Shown piece by piece: positions 34,840 through 44,399 of a DNA stretch of 64,000 nt. A program made the position numbers and the translations under genes. The notes under the pieces are model-generated. The model was given only the letters and a program-made list of their open reading frames with translations. It ran no database searches and was not told the origin of the DNA. The stretch is from assembly GCA_021229015.1 (NCBI GenBank), contig CM037782.1:43863224-43927223 (forward strand), read 5' to 3'. This DNA is from Solen grandis (Eukaryota; Mollusca; Bivalvia; Adapedonta; Solenidae). The stretch's first letter is position 1; each line of letters starts with the position of its first letter.

Positions 34840-35035
34840 ATCGCTGTAGACTCACGTCCCGGCAGGGTCATTTGGAAACCTACCAGCCGCATTTCTGTAA
34901 GACGTTGGTTGTACCCGGGCGTCTCAGGTAACTCGGCGTCTCTTTTACGCTGTGTAACGTTAACTGAAATATTGTTGCAGGAACTGCTAACTCCAGGTCA
35001 AGGTCGTAATGAGTTGTACAATATTGCCATATAGC
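34840..35035 (+). mobile_element. SINE family A, diverged copy
   Basis: TCACGTCCCGGCAGGGTCATTT followed by 'ggttgtacccgggcgtctc' and 'actgaaatattgttgcagga' keep the family A order. The head is degraded. Confidence 0.55.
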
Positions 35036-35695
35036 TAGTCTAGGTTTATAGTAAACATCCAGCATGCACTGGTACTTCCGCCCAAATATTGTTGTCACTC
35101 CTTTTGAATAAAGATACAATCCACGCCAACGTTTTTGTTTTTGCAATCCAATTAGAATGAGGATTCATAACATCATCATAACTTTACAAAGGTAAACCAT
35201 ATGCCGATATTAAAGAGTTAATGATAACATCGTGTTACAGATTGTTCGTAAAAATCTTTAATTATGACCGTAGGACATTAAAAATGAACCATGCCCGCCA
35301 TGTTTGTTTTGACTCTGTCTCGTGGAGATTTAAGTGAATGGTGCATAATCGGATATTTCCCGGATTTCCGAGCCGATTTCGCTCGAAATATAAAACATGC
35401 ACTAATCAATTTATGACATCGAGAGGTGAATGATGTTCCCCGTTAGGAAAAATAACCTTCAATGATCCTAGATCACACGAAGTCAAGAAGTGCAAGAAAG
35501 AAAAGTATCGCAAGCGCTTTCAATAAGAAATAATGCGTTTTTAATGAGGAGTCATGGTGCGTGTTCCCGTGACTGGCCACTTAACTCAGATTTAACTGTC
35601 TCTTGAAACAATTATGTTTGCTTCTGATCGGGAGAATTTGAAACACTGCCATAAACCATTTATATCTATAAACTATGCCTTCAGTCAGTTTTATA

Positions 35696-36084
35696 TTAAG
35701 GTAAACTCCCTGTAATGGTTCCGCTACGTCTTTGGCCACTTAACCTCTACCAAGATGACCAAGGTACAATAATGAAACATTAGGAAACCTTGGTTATCTC
35801 TGTAAAAGGCCATGAGGTCCGAAATGCAGCGGAACCATTACAAATGGAACGCCAAATCTACATAAACTCAAATATTTGAAGATCTCTTCATTAATGATAT
35901 CAACAAATCAATTGTTGATCTCAATATATAATTATTGATATCTCTAAATCATTTGTTGATATCTTCAAATGATTTGTTGATATCAATAATTCATTTGAAG
36001 ATATCTCTAATTATTTGAAGATATCTTCAAATGTTTGAGTTTATGTAGATTTGGCGTTCCATAACTACGTGGACTTTACCTTGA
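35696..36084. mobile_element. Nested terminal-inverted-repeat elements
   Basis: The outer ends AAGGTAAACTCC (35696) and GGACTTTACCTT (36084) are inverted. Inside, GTAATGGTTCCGCT (about 35711) pairs with AGCGGAACCATTAC (about 35828). Inside that right half lies a near-perfect MITE at 35844-36062 whose ends begin ATGGAACGCCAAATCTACAT. The arrangement suggests one element inserted into another. Confidence 0.7.
35844..36062. mobile_element. MITE, 219 bp, about 40-bp terminal inverted repeats
   Basis: ATGGAACGCCAAATCTACAT at the left is exactly mirrored at 36043-36062, and pairing continues through 'aaactcaaat.tttgaagat'. The centre is made of short 'gatatcaacaaat' and 'tttgaagatatc' subrepeats in both orientations, so the entire element can form one long hairpin. 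No coding capacity. Confidence 0.85.
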
Positions 36085-36089
36085 CTCCA

Positions 36090-38500
36090 CTTTGAGATGT
36101 TAGGCAATATTCATATGTATTCTAGCATTTATCAACATACAAATACAAATACATAACATTATCTCATAAAAAAGTACTAAAAAGGTTGCCTTTGACTGAG
36201 CTCAATATGTCTATCAAATTCGTGACTGTCAATGCGTATAATATTATTTGTAAGCTAGAAATAAAGTAAATTATAATAAATTTGAAATTATAACAATAAA
36301 ATGCGTTACTAGTATTCGATAAACGAAGATCAATTTCGTACATATTAAATCTTTTTATGCTCACCAGCATTAAAATATTTTCGTGTAAATCCTGCCGACA
36401 GTCTCTAAATGACTTGAGTGCTTTGATTCTTACTAGGTCTCTCGGTACACAGCATTGTGTCGCTAGAAGACCTAATTTGATTTATTTTATGTGACATCCT
36501 TTTCGTCTCAATCAACGGTTATTCGCATATGTCATTAACAAGCAATCTAATGAGGGATTAAAACATTTACGTATGGCGCTAAAGAGGCAGCTTTGACGCG
36601 AAACTTCCAAAATGAATATGAAATTTATCTCATACAATATGATTCAGTCTCATTTAAATCTTAATTTTTAACAAAACAGATCAAAAATTCTAAATTCTAA
36701 ATCATACAAACATGAAAAATATATACACGCTCACAAATCACGCTCACAAATATATCAATAATGATCGATATTGTTATATTACCTATATGGTACTTAATTA
36801 CCACTTGTATCCGAACTCCGCTGACTTTTGCATCGCATTGTAGTATTTATTAGTACCGAGATTCGAAAAACCGAGAGAACACGATTGTAGTTCAATGGAA
36901 GCCAGTTGAGCTTGAGTTTGAACTAAGAATATTTCAAGGGATAGGCATGATATTTGGATAATCGGTCCTCTAATTATAGTTTGTTTTTTTATTGCATAGT
37001 AGTAGTTGTTGTTGTTGTTGTTGTTGTTGTTTTGCATCCAAGATTGCAAGAAACAAACTTAGGGCATACATGTATACACAATTTAATAAATCAGAGCACG
37101 AAACTAAAAGGTATGTGGAGTTTTTTTCAAATTTGGCAAGAAAATATATTATCCGCTTTAGCCCAATTCAGGTGTAGAGTTTTCCCACTCTGTTTGGAAA
37201 TTGGGAGGTATGAAATAGCCCAAAAATACGCTTATGTCCATTTTGTAAACACGCTGTTGAAAATGAGACACGTGTATTGCTTTACTACACATTAACCATA
37301 ACATTTTTTTTTTTCTTTTTTTTTCTTTTTTTTTTGAAATTGCAGATATGATGTTTCTTTTAACAATTTACGTGATCAAAACAAACTAAACTTTTTATTG
37401 TCAAGTGATAATATGTTAATATGTTAAGAGTCAGATCCAAAATGTGTTGTATGATATGAAACGCCAGAACCACATTTTTGTACAAATAAAATAAGCTAAG
37501 ATGGGATAATATGACACCGGGATTGAGCTGTTGTTTGTATGTCTGCTAGTATATTGTAAGGCAGGTGTGCCATGCGCTAGCTGACTGGTGTTGTTTACGA
37601 GCAATGGCTAGTTATCTAATATAGCAACTGCATACCATGGCTCATACCTTCAGTATTTGATAAATTCTTTTTCTAAATTCTTATGTTTTTAAAATGCACC
37701 ATGCCATCATACTATATCACTGATATTTTTATATTGGGTATCTGTTAGACAAGTATATTTTAATCATTGCTTATCAGTTCATTCCATATCTGATCAGGGT
37801 TGACACATGATGCTTCATTTTATGATAATAATTTGTTTTAAGGCAGTTTTAAAGTCAGATTAGGAATGGTTGGGGATCATGTGAAAGTTATCAAGTGGAT
37901 GGCAAATATTTTAGTATTGGTGATGCTTGGTCAGTATAATTTGGGTGACGTGAACCTGTTTTCAGTCAGTCTGTTGTCCTGACACCGACCAGACGCTGGC
38001 CTCAAATATGGTAATAAAGGTAAATTAAGTTTGTCTATTTGTCATAAGTATAGTATTTTTTATAAATAGGAAAGTACCTTTATAAATTCATTTACTGAAA
38101 ATCCATGTCTGTGACCTGTTTATAGATATGTATGTTCTGATGATATTGTAAATATGTATTTAGAATAAGACATAAATAGATATAAAGGCATGTGTGCGCT
38201 TCATTCATCCGCCGTTGGAAATTCCTAAAGATACCATGAAACTATTAATATGTAATTTAATTGCTTTAGCTCAACAAGCGTGCTTTTTGGTGTAGAAACG
38301 ATTCGTTTTATTATTCATGCATTAAATTTAATTGCTCATTTCCAGGAAAATGACATCACAATATCTACCTGAATATCAGATACATGAATGTATATTTAAT
38401 TGAAATGCGATGCAATACAAAGCACTGTGTGTTGCAACGATCAAATATAAGATAAGATTCTTTTTTTCGTAACTTGAATAAACATATTCCTCGTTGCTTA
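36090..38500. other. AT-rich stretch, no gene recognised
   Basis: Contains a (GTT)n tract at 37002-37033 and T-rich runs near 37303-37335. The 83- and 113-residue frames here are driven by the GTT tract. Confidence 0.5.
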
Positions 38501-38540
38501 CAACATGAATCATACTATCATAAAGTGGTCATGCTAATAA

Positions 38541-39655
38541 AGACAGACAGACAGACAGTGTATTTTATTGACGTAAACTTTACAGTTTCTTGTAATATCA
38601 TGTATATATGTATAAATATAAATAGATAATCAAATGATCAAGTGTAAATAAATCAAATATATCAAGCAATGATTCACTTATTTTTGTCATATATATTTTT
38701 TTACCATACAAATATGGAGGATGGACTTTGAAAAAGATTAAAATTAACACATGAAAACAAATAAAAATACTATTGTAATTACACATAATTATCGAAAATT
38801 ATATAAGTGTATTTCTATGCTGCATAGCTTCAAAGACAAATTTACTGAGTTTAGATATATCATTTCTGTTAGATGAAGACATTAATTGAACAAATTTAAA
38901 CATACTTGGACGTTTTATTTAATAATTCTTAATGTATATTTTTCTAAGATTTACATATTCAGGACATACCATAATAAAGTGATATTCATCTTCAATATCC
39001 CTAGCATTACAAAGTGAACAATACCGATGCGCTCTTTATGTTCTACTTTGGCCATATTGTCCTGTTTCAATTCTTAATTTATGTGAAGATAATCTCAACT
39101 GTGCTAAAACTGTTCTAAATGTACTTAATAAGATATCCAAAAATTGTTCAGCTCCAAAGACTTTTTTGAAACATTTATAAGTGCATTAAGTATTACAATT
39201 TTCCATGGTCTTATACCAGTTCTGTCTAAATACATCTATCATTCTAGATTTAAATGAAATATGGAAATTTTTAAGATCTATACTGTATGGATTACTCCAC
39301 ACATGTGAGAATCCATAACCATCTAACAAAAATTTAACACTAAATGCCCAATTCTTTCTACTGTTATTCGCTGAGTCTGAAAGACTTCTATACAAAGTGG
39401 TAATAAGAATATTTTTTGAAGATAATACCTTACACCAAAATTTTATTATACGTGTATATCTATTAATAAATAAAGGGTATCTACCTAGTTCACCATAAAC
39501 TCCCATGTTACTTGTTGACGTCTTTACGTTTAGTATCATTTTACAAAATTTAAGATGAACACGCTCAATTTGTTTTAGATTAACCAAATCCCCATATTTC
39601 ACTACTGAATTTCAGAATAGCACCAACAAAAGCATCGAAAAGTACTGTGTCTTAT
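38541..39655 (-). pseudogene. Decayed LINE 3' end, copy 2
   Basis: On the - strand: FVGAILKFSSEIWGF (about 39600-39655), an open frame with IERVHLKFCKMILNVKTSTS then VYGELGRYPLFINRYTRII (within 39186-39602), and a zinc-knuckle block with CSLCNARDIEDEYHFIMVC (about 38970-39025). The 3' end is 'cgtcaataaaatacactg' plus a (CTGT)n tail at about 38541-38560. It is the same family as 10090-11100 but a different truncation. Breaks separate the 138-residue frame from the knuckle region. Confidence 0.8.
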
Positions 39656-39681
39656 CTAGGTTACATATCGGTCATCTCCCA

Positions 39682-39703
39682 ACACACACACACACACACA
39701 CAC
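39682..39703 (+). repeat. (CA)n microsatellite
   Basis: Pure CA tract just beyond the 5' truncation of the LINE. Confidence 0.85.
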
Positions 39704-39988
39704 TTCATCGGGGTTGAACCAAACTCTATCATTTTATAGAAATCAGTAAACAACAACAACACGCATACACAGATATAATCCATATAACCATATCATCATT
39801 AAATATAAAACAACGCCTGGATTGTCCTCACAGATTTAAAATCCAATCCTACTGTCGTCAATAATTGTCTTGAATGTCCCCCGTAATGGTAATTAATGTT
39901 GTGATAATTACAGAAAATATCCATTTCCCATCGGAACTTCGTTACCTGACTTCCACGAAGATAATTATCATCGTGATTTCAGCATTTT

Positions 39989-40072
39989 TTATCGGCCGTT
40001 GGGCTGTTTATTTTCAGCCTGACTTCCTGTGAAACATACAGTAATGAAGCAGAATAAAATTAGGCTTTTCAT
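39989..40072 (-). CDS. 27-residue signal-peptide-like reading frame
   Basis: It starts at ATG 40072 and reads MKSLILFCFITVCFTGSQ, then AENKQPNGR and a TAA stop at 39991-39989. It has the features of a secretory signal: Lys2, a hydrophobic core and an AxA-like GSQA cleavage region. It is too short to be a complete secreted protein. It could be a first exon whose downstream exons were left behind, since no GT donor continues it obviously. The TATA-like sequence is only about 5 bp upstream of the ATG, too close to act as its own promoter. Confidence 0.3.
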   Translation of the reverse strand: MKSLILFCFITVCFTGSQAENKQPNGR

Positions 40073-40558
40073 TGGTTATTATATACTTTGCTAAATTCCC
40101 ATTGGTCATTGTAAAATTAGTCAAAAGAAAGGAGTTGCGGAAACGAGTTCTTTAGATCTCTGTTTGTTTTAAAAGTTGAAGTCTTCTTCCTCTGCGAACG
40201 ATTTGTTCCGAAAAGTAAGACACTGCACCTTTTTAAGGTAAAACTGAAAGAGTAGAACGCTAAAAAATAGGAAACACATAGATTTCGGAATTGATTGTTC
40301 GACCCTGACAGATCCTATATTCAACAAAAACGTAACATCCGGTTTCGTTTTGTAGCTCGCGAAACGAAGTCTAATGCGCAGATGTTTTAATTACAAATTA
40401 CCTGGCTCTGTGGTATTTCAAAGAGCTGCAATGACACAGGAATTACACAACTATTAAACCAACAACAAAATCTATTGCATGTTCAACCATTCAGACACTT
40501 ATCATCAAGCTGGTTACCACGGCCGAGTATCTTTTTTTAAGATATTTCTTGTTTTCAG
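39989..40558 (-). repeat. Dispersed 0.58-kb repeat, copy 2
   Basis: Inverted partner of 9139-9727. This copy keeps the ATG of the signal-peptide-like frame and the TATATAATAACC just before it. Relative to copy 1 it has a small deletion near 40388-40420. Confidence 0.8.
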
Positions 40559-40770
40559 TGTGTTTCCATGTTGGCACTTGGAATGATCTAACCCAAGAGA
40601 AAAGCATCAATTAGCAAATTTCATTTTTATGTTATTAATTATTTTAATGATGCTACCAATATGAACCTGTGCAGGTGTGATTTTGGTCATGATCTTTAGG
40701 CAGATAAAAAAGAACATTTTTCATTTTTTAAATTCTACAGTTTTGTGATCTTTTATTTACATATTTTACG

Positions 40771-40799
40771 TGTTGTTGTTGTTGTTGTTGTTGTTGTTT
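40771..40799 (+). repeat. (GTT)n tract, tail of a reversed SINE
   Basis: Directly adjoins the 3' end of the family A copy that follows; on the - strand it reads SINE then (AAC)n. Confidence 0.85.
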
Positions 40800-40935
40800 A
40801 CCGTCGTTGCGATAGTATTTCAATCATATAGCGACGTCCAGCTAATTACAGGTGGAGGAAGACCCCGAGTACACAGAGGTACCCGGGTAGAACCACCGAC
40901 CTACCGCAAGTCAGCTGGAAGGCTTCCTCACCTTT
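40800..40935 (-). mobile_element. SINE family A, truncated copy with (AAC)n tail
   Basis: The reverse complement has GAGGAAGCCTTCCAGCTGAC, GGTGGTTCTACCCGGGTACC, CCTGTAATTAGCTGGACGTC and then (AAC)n. There is no tRNA head. It links the family to (AAC)n tails. Confidence 0.8.
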
Positions 40936-40962
40936 GTGTTGTATACATTCTATTCTATGCAT

Positions 40963-40994
40963 AGGTCAAGGTCATCCATCAAGGTCAAAGGTCA
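40963..40994 (+). promoter_or_regulatory. Clustered AGGTCA half-sites (DR0 and DR1)
   Basis: AGGTCA at 40963 and 40969 forms DR0. AGGTCA at 40982 and 40989 forms a perfect DR1, the consensus for RXR-containing, HNF4 or COUP-TF nuclear receptors. No gene lies nearby, and the motif recurs in the repeat at 49187-49600, so it may simply be repeat-derived. Confidence 0.4.
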
Positions 40995-41995
40995 AATTTA
41001 AAGGGTATGGTACGTTTTAGTTGTGATTTTCAAGGTCAACTTATTTAAATGTTCAACAAAAATATGTAACGTTGGCAATAATAGACGAGCGTTGGCACCC
41101 GCATGCGGTGCTCTTGTTATTAAAAAACGGTAACATTCGCTACTAAGTATTACAGTATTTCTAAGCGCTAAGTATTGCTGATAGAAATGAAGCCAGATCT
41201 TTTTTCTAGTAAAGCCTTTCAACGTGCATGCGGAAGGTCAGTGCTTTGTTACACCGTACATAGCTCACGCCGTATACAGCTTATGCGTGAGCTGTATACG
41301 TCGACTATAAAACCGTATACAGCTTACACTGAAAACAGCTTGCCCCTTTAACCGGGTTTCTCCCTGTCCTGTAATTAGCTGGCCTGAGCAATCGTGTTAC
41401 TTCAGCTGTCTTGAATCTCCCATATGATACAGGAATATTTGATATCTTCAGGTTGATACCTGATTTTTTTAATTTTTTTTAAATTGCTCATTCGTCTTTA
41501 ATCTTCAGCCAGCCTGTTCTTTTAGGTTTCTAACTTAATTCATTATTGTAATTATCATTATGCATAATTACAGCTCAGTGTTCCTGGATAATCTGAACCA
41601 TTTGAACACAAACGAAAATTAAATTTAAAAATGCAGTTCTTGGGAATGGTATTGTTGCAGAGCTTTTTATTATGCGGGCATTTCATAATCTTTAGCATTT
41701 GTAAAATTGGACTTGCGTCATTCAATGACAATGCTGCTGTGGTGAATCGATGTCTGCATATCTCTTATGCCCTGCGTGTTTAATTTTCTTGTTTTCCAAA
41801 AAAATATCCATTTCTAAATAACTTTTTTTTTCTGAATTTCATTTTAACATGCTTTTTTTCCCAACTTACACTAATTCATCAAAACGGTTCCAGTAGTACT
41901 TTGAGTTCGGGGAGTCTTTAAAAAGTACCGTCCCACGCGGCAATCGAACTTGCGATACTAACACTGCATTAGGACCATTTTTTATTCTTTGCTGG

Positions 41996-42276
41996 GCTAC
42001 CGTTGAGGGGCCTCCGTGGCCGAGAGGGTAAAGTCGTTGACTTTAACACTCACTCAGCCCCTTACCGCGAGGGTTCGAATCCCGGCAGGGTCATTCGGAT
42101 TTTCATGTAAGGAAGCCTTCCAGCTGGCTTGCGGTAGGTCGGTGGTTCTACCCGGATGCCTCCGTGCATTCGGAGTCTTCCTCCACCTGTTATTAGCTGG
42201 ACGTCGCAATATGTCTGAAATACTGTCGAAGCGACGGTTAACTCAAATAGTCAAGTCAAGCCATTGCTACCGTTGA
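41996..42276 (+). mobile_element. SINE family A, full-length with 11-bp TSD
   Basis: The element 42007-42265 is flanked by GCTACCGTTGA (41996-42006 and 42266-42276). Its head has GGCCGAGAGGGTAAAGTCGT and GGGTTCGAATCCC; the body and the AATAGTCAAGTCAAG end are intact. The 86-residue frame inside it is an artefact. Confidence 0.92.
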
Positions 42277-42299
42277 TATTTAGTGCGGGCCCACCGAGA

Positions 42300-42575
42300 G
42301 TATTTTTGTCACTAAGGGACTTTGTCTACATGAGACAGATATTTGGGTTGCCACACAGCGATACCATGCTTTAGACATGTGGCATGACGCTACACCCGGT
42401 CGCGTTATCCTTACACAGGGCCAACCTGTCCTGGAGCTATCCTTATATGCTAAGCACGAAGCAATGCAGATATACCAATACCATTTTACTGACTTCGCTA
42501 TGTCGCGACCGGGGATCCAACCACGACTTCCCGATTCCGGGGCGGACGCCCTAACCACTCAGCCACTTGATCTTG
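42300..42575 (-). mobile_element. SINE family B, near full-length copy
   Basis: On the - strand: head 'tggctgagtggttagggcg', GTGGTTGGATCCCCGGTCGC (degraded B box), then the family B body down to 'cacatgtctaaagcatggtatcgct'. It lies about 25 bp from the family A copy to its left, in opposite orientation. Confidence 0.75.
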
Positions 42576-43079
42576 TTTGCTGTTCATATTGGAATATACT
42601 TACATCAGTATCACAAGTATGTTCTACATTGCAGCAAGTTGATCGTAGAGATTATCATCCGGAGTCATAAAAACACAACATCCAAACCTTTTTTGTCCGC
42701 AAGTTCAGTTATATACGTTCTCAGTATATCTCGAACTAAAAGTCATAGTGACATGACAAAACAATAGTATATAACATCAGCATCAAGAAATGGGGCACTA
42801 ATTTGATATCTGAAGGAACTGGTTTATTAAGCCTAATCTCTATGACCTGATTTATATTTACAAATGACCGTACTCATGCGTTTAATGTTCTAATTGGTGT
42901 TGACTATTGCCTGAGCAGGCAACTTCCGGTAAATACCTTGAAAATGATATTCACGATTTTGTTATTGCAGCTGTAATTCTAAACTAAATAATATGGCAGA
43001 TAAACGCGATTTTTAATCATTACTATGGAACATGGGTTATTGTAGTAATGGTAATTAGCTTTGTCACAAAATTATTTCT

Positions 43080-43160
43080 AGCATTAGATTAATTAGTTGT
43101 TGTTTTTTTTTTTGTTGTTGTTGTTGTTGTTTTGTTTTGTTTGTTTGTTGTTTGCTTATA
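43080..43160 (+). repeat. T-run and (GTT)n-rich tract
   Basis: Degenerate GTT/GTTTT microsatellite of about 60 bp. Confidence 0.8.
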
Positions 43161-43397
43161 TGTCAACTGACCATTGAGAGCTTAGCTTTTATTAGCTTCG
43201 GTTAAAACCGAAAGCCTAACAACGATTCATGCATTAACAACACAATTTTCATCATTTATAACATACAGTTGAAATTTAAAAAAAAATGAGGTGCATAATT
43301 ATACTTTATCATTTGAAATCGATCTCACCTTAGAGGAAAAACAAAAGCGCCCTCCGTGTCCCTACTTATAATACCTTTGTACCAAACTTACAATACT

Positions 43398-43671
43398 TCA
43401 AAAATCTATGGGGCCTCCATGGCCGAGAGGGTAAAATCGCTGACTTTAACACTCACTCAGCCCTTCACCGCGTGGTTTCGAAGCCTGGCAGGGTCATTCG
43501 GATTTTCATGTGAGGAAGCCTTCCAGCTGGCTTGCGGTAGGTCGGTGGTTCTACCCGGATGCCCCCGTGCATTTGCGGTCTTCCTCCACCTGTAATTAGC
43601 TGGACGTCGCTATACGACTGAAATATTGTCGAAGCGTCGGTAAACTCAAATAGTCAAGTCAAAAATCTATG
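43398..43671 (+). mobile_element. SINE family A, full-length with 13-bp TSD
   Basis: The element 43411-43658 is flanked by exact TCAAAAATCTATG repeats (43398-43410 and 43659-43671). It is very similar to the 42007 copy, 1.4 kb away in the same orientation, but the B box is mutated (GGTTTCGAAGCCT), so it is probably no longer transcribable by Pol III. Confidence 0.92.
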
Positions 43672-44059
43672 AATCACCCCGTCACGGGCCTTAATTCACC
43701 AATTTCCAGTGTCTATATAGTATAGACCAAAGCTTAGCCTTCTAAAATCTTAAATATTCGATGTCTTTTTTTTTTTTTTTTTGAATGAATTTGTAAATAA
43801 AAAATCCAAAATATCTCTTAATTATATATTAAGAAAAAGATTTGTTGTTACTGGGATATTGATAAATTTAGCAATTTACACAAGTCTTTTTGATATACAC
43901 TTGAGACATGATTGTCAATATCTTTTGTATTTTCTTTTTTGTTTAATAATGAACGAACTAATAAAAAAAAACTATTTAATATGTACAATATTTTATTTAT
44001 ATTATATTATAAGAATACCCTTATTTTTACCCTTAAGATATTCTTCAGCCTTAGTATTT

Positions 44060-44130
44060 TAGTCCCCTACCGGGGAAAGGTCTATAGGTTTGCCCTCCGT
44101 CTGTCCGTCCGTCCGGATGTCCTGAAATAT
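44060..44130 (+). repeat. Fragment of a dispersed repeat with CCGTCTGTCCGTCCGTCCG
   Basis: 'agtcccctaccggggaaaggtctataggtttgccctccgt' followed by GTCCGTCCGTCCG is a phrase pattern I recognise from many molluscan intergenic repeats; it often yields spurious Arg/Pro/Ser-rich frames. Confidence 0.45.
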
Positions 44131-44220
44131 GGATCTCGTGATAATATAAAAATTGCTTAAGATAATATTATAAATCTTGGTATATGAATAGATGACAGTA
44201 CGGAGATTCTGCACGTCACT

Positions 44221-44288
44221 TTGTTGTTGTTTTTTTTTGTTTGTTTTTTTGTTTTTTTTTGTGTGTGTGTGGGGGGGGGGGGGGGGGG
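44221..44288 (+). repeat. T-rich, (GT)n and G18 tract
   Basis: Poly-T with G interruptions, (GT)5 and 18 consecutive G (44271-44288). Potential G-quadruplex and likely assembly or sequencing error hotspot. Confidence 0.9.
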
Positions 44289-44399
44289 TTATCGGACCAA
44301 AAATTACGCACCTTACCAAAAGGGGGCTCACGTGCTGCGTGCAGTACCAGTTACTTGTTTTTTCCTTTAATTTAATCCAAACGAAACCATACGTATGAA

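Noticed and set aside
36954..37295. 113-residue frame with poly-Val
   Set aside because: It is driven by the (GTT)n tract, with no conserved sequence on either side.
42016..42276. 86-residue frame beginning MAERVKSLTLT
   Set aside because: It lies within a SINE with target duplications; the homologous frame at 43356-43595 is the same artefact.
44059..44331. 90-residue - strand frame and the Arg/Ser/Pro frame at 43912-44160
   Set aside because: Produced by the poly-G/poly-T tract and by the CCGTCTGTCCGTCC repeat phrase.
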